From Acanthosoma haemorrhoidale (lineage: Eukaryota > Arthropoda > Insecta > Hemiptera > Acanthosomatidae), in the NCBI GenBank assembly GCA_930367205.1, contig OV884013.1, positions 93,931,333 through 93,995,332 of the forward strand: a stretch of DNA of 64,000 nucleotides, read 5' to 3'. The position numbers and the translations under genes are program-made. The notes under the pieces were generated by a model. The model did no database searches. It worked only from the letters and a program-made list of their open reading frames with translations, and was not told the origin of the DNA. This document shows positions 12,132 to 23,679 of the stretch, piece by piece. Each line of letters opens with the position of its first letter. Position 1 is the stretch's first letter.

Positions 12132-12350
12132 GGGGGGAGGATTTAGGAAACCTTTTCGTGCCGGAAGGCAAGGAGCCCTCATAACAATAATGTATACGGC
12201 CTCCACTTTATTAGTTCTAATTGGCTGCCTGCTTCCCGTGCATTTTCTTCACTCTTCAGGGTAGACCTGCCGAGAACAGGTCAGTTCTTTGACGTGCTGA
12301 ATGGAAACTGTTGTTGGGTCATGCCAACATTTCCCCCCCCCCCCCCACAT
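12132..12350 (+). repeat. Diverged dispersed repeat, family D copy 1
   Basis: It aligns imperfectly with 28,818-28,975. Shared blocks are GATTTAGGAA, GCCGG.AGGCA, GCCGAGAACAGGT/GCCGAAGAAAAGT, TTTGACGTGCTGAATGGAAA/TTTGATGCGCTGAGTGGAAA, and CATGCCAACATTTC/TATGCCAACATTTC. In this copy the end carries a run of C at about 12,331-12,347. Class unknown. Confidence 0.45.
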
Positions 12351-15335
12351 TTTATAATAGCGGATTGTGTGCAGCCTAACCATATCCCTTTCTACCTCTT
12401 CCTCATTTCTTTCTAAAAACTACATTTCATCCTTTTCACCCTGAGCTTTATCAGGTAAATTAAAATTTATTAAGTCTTATTACTTTTATTTTATTATTCG
12501 TTGACATAGAGTTACGTACGATTACCGTGCTTTTATATAGAAACCCATTAGGTATTTTCGCCTAATGTATTTTTGTCCTGTTAGATTATACTTCATTATC
12601 ACCCTCTGATGATGTTACAATGTTATAATGCTTCAAAAAAAAACAAAAAAACTCAAATGCCCTAACTTTTTAGACCGTAAAAACTGAAGAAATTGGCCCA
12701 TTTTTTTATTTTGTTTAGCTCATGGTTCCCGCCTGCATCCGTCACCGTGTGTGCAAGATGTGTAGTCTAGAGGGCTTTCTTCACTATGACTATACTATGA
12801 ACGATATAATGCAAACTAAGTTATTTTTCAGTTCTCTAGTTAGAAATATTACATTTCAGATATGTTAAGAGGCTATTAGAAACTCCCCAAACGATCGAAG
12901 CTTCTTGGATCTATTCTAGAACATTTTCGTCAAAGCAGACAATTCACCAATTCAGCGGAAGTCTCAGATAAAGCTGGTAAATTATGGTATTCACGGGAAA
13001 ACTATAACACTTTTCACTTTTGTTTTCAATTACAATCCTGTATTTATATTTATTTTTTTTCATCTGGTTTCAAGAACATCGAGGCATAAAAGGCATCGAG
13101 ATATGTATTTCAAACTAATGACTAGTAGAATTTTATTACATGCATGTGTGCCAATACAGAAAATTGGTTATGTAGACGTAACGTAATTTTTTGACAATAT
13201 TCCAGCATGTAAAATAAGAGAGATCTGTTATCAAATGAAGGGACGCTGGAAGAGAATCCATTTAAATATGGAAGAAGCTGCTTTGTGAAGGAAGGGCTTC
13301 TAGCTCTATTCGAGGGCCTTTTTTTTTTAGAGCCCAACTTAGTGGTTGAGCAGATTTTAGTGCCGGGTAGATGAAAGTCGGTTTGGAACCGAGTAGACGG
13401 ATCATTTTTAATAATAATTAAGACAAAAGGAAGAGGCTTTTTTTTTTAATTTATCAACTTGAAATTTCGATCAAATATTTTACAACGGCACAAAGTATTT
13501 CTTTCTATCGTTCAAAATGTGAATCGTTTTTCTTAGAGAGGAGGCTCTTGGAAAGTTGGTCCACGTATCCTTGTATGCTATAAAATTGAAAGAGTAAATG
13601 TGTTCAAGATTTCATTGCCCGATTAAGATTTTAATTTTACTGTAATAAAGATTTGGCTCATGAAAAAAAATGCGCTTCATACGCACAAATAAATTTTAGT
13701 ACGTCCTCAAAGTAAATTGTACAGTGATTTTGTGGGGTTATTTAGATATGAAGTTTAAATCTTGGTTTTTGGTTTCCGTGTCAATCAGTTTTATTCTAAT
13801 AATATTATAATTCGAATATTATATAAAATGCTAAAAGTAGAAGGGGATTGAGCAGAACTGTACTTATACCTGCCTCGCGACTTCATATGAAGTTACTGAT
13901 GGTTCCTGTTATTTTTAAGCAAGAGCACCCCTCCTTACTTCCCTTACTCCCTACTTCCCAGAACTATCCTTTTCTTATACATACATGTCTCAGCATTAGC
14001 CCCACCCCACTTGTACCCAGACATTCCACCCAGCATGTAGTAACGTAACTCTTAATATTTGTATATACCAGTGTTTTGCTTGTACTTCATAATAAAGCTT
14101 TTCTTTCTTTTCTTTTAAAACACTCACCTCTACAAAGATAATTTAACTAATCGTCCCACCGTTTTCCATGGTGTCAGTCTGAGTGAAATTGAAATAATAC
14201 TTAAAAAAAGTTGTGTTAGGTTTTTTTTTCTCAAAATAAAAAAATGCTCAGGGCCACTTTAAGAAGGAAAACGCTGACTTTTACCTAAAGCACCTTGTTG
14301 GAGTAAATTAAGCAGCAATTAAAAAGTAAATTAGGCTTTACGAAAAATCAATTTCAAGATTCAATATTAAAATATTTCGACCAACCAAGAGTTTAATCGG
14401 TTATTCTTCCAATTCCATTTACAAGATTGCTTACTATTTGAAATATTTTATGGTTACTTGGTAAAAGAATTAAGATATTTAATGAATCATTTTTGGTCAA
14501 AATTGACAATTAGATCCAAATTCCCTAAGAAAATACCGATTAGATAACTGATCCTTTGATGTAGGTACACGTTTTAAAAGATGTTGTACAGAGTAATTTG
14601 TAATTTAAATTGAAACAAGAAACTGAATTTCCTTCCCCTTTCACGTTAATTAAAACCTTAATAAGGTGTTATCCTCTTAACAAACTTTTGACACACGAAA
14701 CGTAATAAAATGCGGAATTAAAAAAAAATTTGAGAGAGAAAGAAGACTCTTACATTTGAAGGTTTTGTAAGAGCATGCAGAAAGTAAGAAGAAAGAAGTG
14801 TCGGCGGTGTGGACACGTAATGTGAAGATCCTTTGATGACGCGACGACTGGAGCTGTTGAAAGGTGGTGTATGCGAGATCACTCTTTGCTGTATCAATTA
14901 AAGTACTTCCACCCCCGGCTCTCGCTTCAAGAGAATTAAAATTCTTTCTCTGCAAGGATTTCGGCTTCTCACCATGAATAAGACGGCATCAACTAATGTT
15001 ATATGACATTAAAACTTTATCTTTTATTAACAAAACATCTCGTCTAACTTTTATAACACAATATTAACAGTCCCACTGTACCTTATCCTTTCGTTATGAT
15101 ATAGCAATAGAGAATACAATACATATTATTGACGTTTTGTAACGAACATAAAAACAGTATATTATATTGGAACATCAAGAGATTGTCTCACAAAACGATA
15201 ATAGAGAAAAAATATATTTCTTCATTGTTCAACCCCTCTTGCAAAACTTTCTCAATTGACCTGAAATCCTTTCAAATTGCACATTTGCCATTTCCGATTT
15301 ATAAAAACATAACCTAAATGATAAACAAATGAAAT
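12351..15335. other. AT-rich non-coding DNA
   Basis: No gene or shared repeat was recognised. Frames such as 14,677-14,955 (minus) and 13,848-14,048 (plus) lack family features. Confidence 0.45.
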
Positions 15336-15829
15336 GAAAAAATCTGGTTCATTCTTTAAGCCATGAGGTCAGACATACCTCTCTCGAAGGGCTAAAAAAC
15401 GCTGATCTGCATCCGCTGCTTGGTGTGCCGTCGGTCAGTGAGTTTATCCACCGGAGACACGTAAAGTTTTTTGACTCATTGCAGCAACTAACAAACCGAG
15501 TGTTTAACACTGTGGTCCCACCACCATTCCCGCATCGATGGCAACAGGCTGTCGGGGAAAATTAGGTTAAGATTTTGTGTTAGATTAAGTTAGTTTTAAG
15601 TCTATGATTCATAAAGTGAGCCCCATCAACTTTAAACATGTGTAGGCAATCAATGTATAATGTGCATTATACTTTTGTAACAATCACAAATCTCAATGTA
15701 CAAAATGTATTAAAAATAGTATGAAATGTAGACAAGCTACAGGACGTATAATTACCTATAGGAAATATATTCATTTATGTAGTATATACTTATTTCATAA
15801 TATGAAGAAAAAAAAATCTGGTTTATTCT
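15336..15829 (+). mobile_element. 5'-truncated LINE, family B copy B1, with flanking direct repeats
   Basis: The fragment (about 15,356-15,803) contains the ORF2 C-terminus and a 3' UTR. The UTR is shared with 26.7-26.9 kb (minus) and 55.35-55.6 kb (plus). It is bracketed by GAAAAAATCTGGTTCATTCT at 15,336-15,355 and a near copy ending AAAAATCTGGTTTATTCT at 15,812-15,829. These look like an aged target-site duplication. Shared 3' UTR blocks include GTGAGCCCCATCA and TTATACTTTTGTAACAATC. Confidence 0.7.
15362..15565 (+). pseudogene. C-terminal end of LINE ORF2 (family B)
   Basis: An open frame without a start codon runs to a TAG at 15,563. It reads LKNADLHPLLGVPSVSEF, then RRHVKFFDSLQQL, then PPPFPHRWQQAVGEN. 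RRHVKFFDSL closely parallels RRHIKFFDSM at the ORF2 end of the 22-26 kb element. FPHRWQ parallels FPYRWQ at 63.88 kb. This is the tail beyond the reverse transcriptase thumb in Jockey-type ORF2 proteins. Catalytic domains are absent. Confidence 0.75.
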
Positions 15830-16489
15830 GGCACCTGTGTCTCCTTAGAATACCAAACATATCCAATATAGAAAGAATTATGCCCAACCGAAGTTTTTCA
15901 CCACAGTTAGTTAGTGGGTTAGGTTTTACTAGGTTGTACCTCTCAACCTTAAAAGTCACTATTTTTTCTATTTAAATTTTTTTTTCTTTTAAAAACTATC
16001 TTCAGGGCCTAAGTAGATTTAAATTAATACTTTAGTACTATTCAAGAATATTGGCACCAACTAGTTACACATTCCTCCAATTGGTAATGTTTATAAACCG
16101 TACTTTCTAAATTAATTGTCGGGGAATGCACAAGATTGGCTTTTCATTTTCAACTGCAGCCAGTTATGTTCTGAACATCACCCAGAAATTTAGGCTGTTG
16201 AATGAACTACTGTCAGTATTGCTTGTACTGTTAGCTTTGTCCGCGCTGCTTTCAGCGTATCAACTTCACAAATAAACATTTCACACAGAAAACATTCCCT
16301 TTGAAAAGTACTACGAATAGAGTTCTGAGAGAGAGAAATCTCTGAATTTTTCATCTCTAGTGCTTTCACATTAGTTAGTCAATGGAAAATATAAATAATA
16401 AAGAGGAAATAGTTAGGAAATTTTCCAGAAAGCCAGTGTCTAAATATTTCACATGTTATCTTATAATCTAGAATATTATATTCATAAAA
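15830..16489. other. Non-coding spacer
   Basis: No motif or shared repeat was recognised. Confidence 0.4.
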
Positions 16490-16795
16490 GTGACACGCCC
16501 CAGGCCCAATCATCGCTTTTCAAAACTTACAGACTCAACACAAGAGATATTACTGGCTGGTAATACGAGTGTAAACTACAACGCACTAAAATCAACCCAG
16601 ACCACATTCACATTACGACAAAGCACTTGTCCACCAGTTATATTAAACACAGAAATACTACAAACCAGTAAATGGAAAACACACATTAAGAAGAAACATA
16701 AACGAATGAAACAACGACTTGGAGAACTAAAATCTTTGAAGTGGACGACGATCAAACTTATATCTTGAAAGCAAACTGACTGTACATAAATATAT
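16490..16795 (+). pseudogene. Jockey-like ORF2 thumb fragment (family E, part 1)
   Basis: The frame carries TFTLRQSTCPPVILNTEI, then WKTHIKKKHKRMKQRLGEL. This fits the post-palm region of Jockey-type reverse transcriptases (FTLRR.TCPPV.LN..., LTWK.HI..K.K). The usual YLGLHLD segment is missing between ILQTSK and WKTHI. After a frame break the sequence continues as ESKLTVHKYIYY, matching the SKL....K...Y block that follows in the family. It is a different family from A. Confidence 0.6.
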
Positions 16796-17261
16796 ATATT
16801 ACTTCATGTAACAACCCCTTTTCCCTTTTTTTTATTTTTCCAAGATTTAATTTTATTATTTTAATAAACTTCTGTTAATTACATTACTAGTTATCTTAGT
16901 CGTTCCTCTAAGAATATATCCCTTAACGAAGAGTTTACTTTTCGTTAGGTTTAATTATTAGATAAGAGGATGCTATAATAATATTCAGTATTAAATAGGA
17001 AATTGAGGAAAGCTTTATTAAGTATTGCACTAATTATTACTATTTGTTTTATAGCATAAATTATACATTGAATCTGTATCTAATCTAATCTAATCTAATC
17101 TAATAATCTTTATATAATATAATCTATTATCATGAATATTCTTGAGAGTAAAATTATACGCTTACTCGTTCAAGAATTCTTCACAGTGGAGGTTGTATCT
17201 GTTGAAAAACATCCTGTTGTATTGGAGAGTAGAAAGAAGAACATCTGGTTTTGATACATGG
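16796..17261. other. AT-rich insertion splitting family E ORF2, with (TAATC)n
   Basis: The family E coding homology stops near 16,795 and resumes near 17,262. The AT-rich sequence between has no coding features and carries TAATC repeats at about 17,079-17,103. It could be a nested small element whose end is the pentamer array, or diverged element sequence. Confidence 0.4.
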
Positions 17262-17610
17262 TCATCCGACCAATTTGGACTATGGGGATCAGTCACCAAA
17301 TCTAACATTAGCAAAATAAAGGTATTACAATCTATTATACTTGGACAAATAACTTACTAGTCTGGGAGGTATGTTATAGAACATATCATGGATAGTTAAA
17401 CACAGCCGCACATGAACTTATTCATAAACGATATCGCATATTTCATAAAAGACTATAAGGACATACAAACCTACTCATCAACACCTTACCCAGACAGGCT
17501 CTCCTCGCTGGCTAAAGAAGAGGCAATGAAACTTGCTAAGGGACTAACCATACAACTTCATCCCATGCACCCCACAAAGTGCAATCGACATCGAGAACTC
17601 CCCCTCTAGT
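17262..17610 (+). pseudogene. Jockey-like ORF2 C-terminus (family E, part 2)
   Basis: The segment FGLWGSVTKSNISKIKVLQS parallels YGIELWETAKKSNTKRIQSF in the 18.2 kb family A copy. After an interruption near 17,360 comes INDIAYFIKDYKDIQTYSST, then LSSLAKEEAMKL, ending KCNRHRELPL before a TAG at about 17,607. This is the expected C-terminal order of Jockey-type ORF2. It lies about 80 bp before the 3' end of the opposite-strand family A element. Confidence 0.55.
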
Positions 17611-17675
17611 CATGTCATTTACTACTGGTAATTTATTCTTCCAGTGTAAATAATACATGTTTATAATATCAAACA

Positions 17676-19538
17676 TTATTTTTATTTGTTAAAACAATTT
17701 ATTAGGATAAAATTACAATCTGCCTTATTAGGCAATAAGTAATTGAGATAAATGTTATCATTCATACCATATTTCCAGTTCATCATTCACTCGCTCATTC
17801 ATACAATATTGAGACACAACAGCCCAGAGAACCCCCAAGTCATGGTTGTCACCTCCCTCGCGTGCGAAGGAGGAAGCGGAGTCTTGGGAAGTCCCCCACG
17901 CTCCTACGTCAGCCGCGTCTCTGGATAAGATCCAGCGGAAGCTTACAAAGAGCGCGAGAGCCACAGACAATCAGGACATGATTAGAGAAACTGGCCATTG
18001 CCAGGACTCCCACTGTCACGCATTTATAGCAGGTCACTGCCGTTTCAGTCTCTAAGGAGGGAGTATTATAGGGATGAGTGGTGCAGGGCAATGACTGTGC
18101 TAGCGAATTAGGGTGGTTGAATAGGTTACTATGGAATTTTATGAACTTGGAAGGGATGAGTTCAAGAATATAGGGTATATTCAGATCATTGTGAAGGGTT
18201 TTGTTGCTGCCGTAATAAGGAGCATTTACTATTGTTCTCAGGACTTTTGATTGAAAGGATTGGATACGCTTGGTGTTCGACTTTTTTGCTGTCTCCCATA
18301 GTTCTATTCCGTATGTCCAGATTGGTTTCAGTATAACTTTGTAAATAAGTAGTTTTATTTCTATTGAGAGATGGAATGTCCTTCGAAGTAGTCTGTACAG
18401 TTGTCCAAAGCGTCTGTTAAGTTCTTGTGTTTTTAGCCTCGTGCGTGGGTTCCATGTCAGTCTTTTGTCGAGATGGAAGCCTAAATGCCTTACTGTCTCA
18501 GACACAGGAGAGTAATTTTACTAAATTTAAAATAAATTTTAAAAAACTAGCGGACAGGACTTGAGGCAGAGGGTGAAGATTATGAGGAAGTATTTTTCTT
18601 CATTGACCTTGATTCGCCATTGGTTGCACCAATACTCGATCTCGTCAAGGTGTTTTTGAAGGTGTTGGGATGCTATATCAGGGTCTGGATGGGTTGACAG
18701 GACTGCAGTGTCATCTGCAAAAGTTGCCAAGAAGTTATTGGTGGTGGAGGGGACATCAGCGGTGTATAGGTTATAGAGGATGGGGCCTAGGACACTGACC
18801 TTTGGAACTCCTGCTTTTATGGGATAGTAGTTAGAATATTCTAAACCACAGCGGACTTGGAAGAAACGATTTGAAAGGTAGGACTGTAGGATTAGGAATA
18901 AGGTCTGTGGTAAATATCCTCTGAGCTTGTAAAGCAAACCTGTGTGCCAAACCCTGTCAAAAGCTTGAGCTATATCAAGAAAGGCAGCAGTGCAATACTG
19001 TTCGGATTCAAGGGCTGAGGAGATGTGATTGCCTTTTGAGCAGTGGAATGTCGTTGGCGGAAACCAAACTGGTGAGTAGGATAAAGGTTTTTGGATTCAA
19101 TATTTGGAAGTAGGCGTTTTAATAGGAGTTTTTCAAATATTTTTGACAGTATAGGGAGTAGGCTAATATATAAATTAAATAATAATTGGATGGTAAGATG
19201 AGGCGCCAATGGGTGTTTTGCCGGGTTTGGCGAATAGGACTATAATGGAGTGTTTCCAGAGGAGAGGAAAATGCGTCGTTCGGATAATGCAGTTATAAAT
19301 GTAGGTTAGGAAGATTATGGCTTTAGGAGGAACATGTTGGAGAATTCGAGGAGTAAGGAGATCATATCCTGGAGATTTTTGGTAAGGTAATTTTTTCAGA
19401 AGATATTTGTCCTCAGGCTTTTGGTGGTAGTGAGAGAGGGATAGGTGAAGTGAGGAAATCTTCAACAGTTGAGCGATGAGTACTGTTTTTAGGAGTAAGG
19501 TGAGGAGTGAAAGTACGGGAAAGATGCTTATTTTTATT
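17676..19538 (-). mobile_element. 5'-truncated Jockey-like LINE, family A copy A2, with target-site duplication
   Basis: The longest family A copy, on the minus strand from about 19,527 to 17,687. It is flanked by identical 11-mers TTATTTTTATT at 17,676-17,686 and 19,528-19,538, a plausible target-site duplication. AT-rich context weakens that call. It contains the reverse transcriptase, the C-terminal domain and the whole 3' UTR. The UTR ends in complement CCTAATAAGGCAGATTGTAA and an A-rich tail. Endonuclease and ORF1 are absent because of 5' truncation. Confidence 0.8.
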
Positions 19539-19540
19539 AA
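18040..19540 (-). pseudogene. Reverse transcriptase, Jockey-like ORF2 (copy A2)
   Basis: Minus-strand order: LPYQKSPGYDLLTPRIL, FPLLWKHSIIVLFAKPGKTP, SYHPI, ILSKIFEKLLLKRLL, QFGFRQRHSTAQ (about 19,070), then a damaged stretch. Next come LPQTLFLILQSYLSNRFFQV, motif B GVPKVSVLGPILYNLYTADV, motif C FADDTAVLS (codons at 18,721-18,710) and WCNQWRIKVNEEK. After another break come LGFHLDKRLTWNPRTRLK, YGIELW, TLHNDLNIPYILEL and the C-terminus. Motif B has KV in place of the invariant QG, which alone should impair activity. The frame is broken several times. Near 18,515-18,550 an AT-rich stretch interrupts the region just before SETVRHLGF. This is a dead copy. Confidence 0.85.
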
Positions 19541-19614
19541 AATAAATAAATAAAAGTGACCTATTATTCTATACTTATATATGTATAACAGTTCCTTTGT
19601 ACTGCTTTGCACTA

Positions 19615-19705
19615 TTTACATATCATAGCACCCTGGCCATGTCATGGATCGGAATCAAACTCGGCACAGTGATTTATTAGCGAGAAAATGAACCAGCGCT
19701 GCAAA
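19615..19705 (-). mobile_element. tRNA-like SINE head remnant
   Basis: On the minus strand the sequence reads GCAGCGCTGGTTCATTTTCT, later CCGAGTTTGATTCCGATCC. The spacing of an A-box-like block and a B-box-like GAGTTTGATTCC is that of a tRNA-derived pol III promoter. No intact cloverleaf can be drawn, and the copy is too degraded to be a tRNA gene. Confidence 0.4.
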
Positions 19706-22139
<2,434 letters not shown>

Positions 22140-22496
22140 CTAATGGCACCCCTGAAACTTTTTTAGCCCTTACACAAGTCCACCACAAACGAGCTAGGGC
22201 CTTTTAACGTAGGGCAGCTGTAGCATTCATTACAGCTACGTGGTGGCAACGTTTACCTCAAACTTTAGTGAGAACGTCTAACTTAGTCAGTCTTTAGCCT
22301 CCGTCCGGCTAGCTGGCAAATATCCAGTTTCTGTTTCAATCTTGGAAATAAAATAATTATGAACCTACTCCCGAAATTATAGTTTATAAACATAAAATGA
22401 AAACAATATGAAAAAAAATTAAAAATAATGCATTATTTTGTTCCCGTGAAGACAGGTGAGTACATTAACTATTATAAGTGAGGCTTTCCCCCTTAA

Positions 22497-23679
22497 ATGG
22501 ACGTGCGTCGCACGGACCTTCATAGAGTAATGACAAGCCGTAGGGACCCCAGAAAAGTCACATATGACTTACGTGATTCCCCCGAAAACGAAATTCCCGA
22601 CAATGTTGAGGGATTCCAACAGCCCAACTGTCGACACAGAACAGTGCCCCAGACCGCGACCCATGTCACAAACTCATTCGAACCACTAAACACGGTTCAA
22701 CAACGTGCTCCACAAACCGAGCTCACGACAACTAAGCCCAAGCCAATACCTCGCCTAGTCATGGGGAAGTTAAATAGTTATGACCTTACACGCCTACTAA
22801 CCGAACACAAAATTGCGGGATACCAAGTATTACAAGGGCAACAGGACACCAAGTGTTTTGTGGCACGGAGCAAGACCTAATATCAACAGTCGCCGCTCTT
22901 AAAGCAGCTAAAATACCTTTCCACACCTACGCCCCAAGGGGAACAAAACCGAATAAAAAGTTTCTATTACACGGATTCGATTTAGCTCATCCCAACGAAG
23001 AAATTCAAAACCAAATCATTCCTGCAGGCGGTGTAATATCGGTCTACAGACTGAGAAAATGAGAAAAAGTGACCACAATGGTGCCAAAACTGAAATTGAG
23101 CCATTTTTCGTTATAGGGAACGCCACTCTTACTGCAGCTAAACATAAACAAATCCGCCATGTAAATAACGTGCTATTCCGAGGAAGCACCTATAATGAGA
23201 AACGTGGCATCCCCATGTGCCAGAATTGCCAGGAATATGGCCATACTAGGCGATATTGCTTCAAATCACTGAAATACGTGAGGTGTAGCCAGCCTCACGA
23301 AACTAAGGAATGCCAACGCGACCAGGTGGTACCCCTACGCTGTGCTAACTGCGGAGAGGGACATTTTGCATCATATCAGCAATGCCCCTATAGGAACAAA
23401 CTGATGCAGACAATGGAGATTAGACGCCAGACCCAGCATAAAACTATTGCGTCATCTAGGGACACTAGATACGCTCCGGCACCCCCACCACCACGACAAA
23501 CGGCTTCTTACTCTCAGGTGACCAATGGACAGCACCTGTTAACGGAAGGATTTCCAGCGCCCGCGGCCCCACCCAATTCAACCATGGACGCCATGTTCAA
23601 TATGTTAAGCACCATGATCACACAGCTGACTAGTCTCCATAGAGTTCTTACAAAACTCGATGGACCAGCAACAAAATGA
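22497..23679 (+). pseudogene. LINE ORF1 (gag-like, zinc knuckles), family C
   Basis: ORF1 proteins of this type bind the element RNA. An N-terminal low-complexity part is followed by a PRE_C2HC-like region (LNSYDLTRLLTEHKIAGYQV, then ISTVAALKAAKIPFHTYAPR). Three CCHC knuckles follow at about 23,217-23,390: CQNCQEYGHTRRYC, then KYVRCSQPHETKEC with its first Cys replaced by Tyr, then CANCGEGHFASYQQC. The frame shifts near 22,860 and again near 23,060. The last part ends in a TGA at 23,677-23,679 that overlaps the ORF2 ATG. The first start is chosen as the ATG at 22,497, the first in that open frame. Confidence 0.8.

Noticed and set aside
12600..12650. CTGATGATGTTACAATG as a hammerhead core
   Set aside because: The CTGATGA box is perfect, but there is no GAAAC partner at the right distance.
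17079..17103. TAATC array as telomeric repeat
   Set aside because: The insect telomere unit is TTAGG. TAATC is neither that unit nor its complement, and the array is only about five units long.
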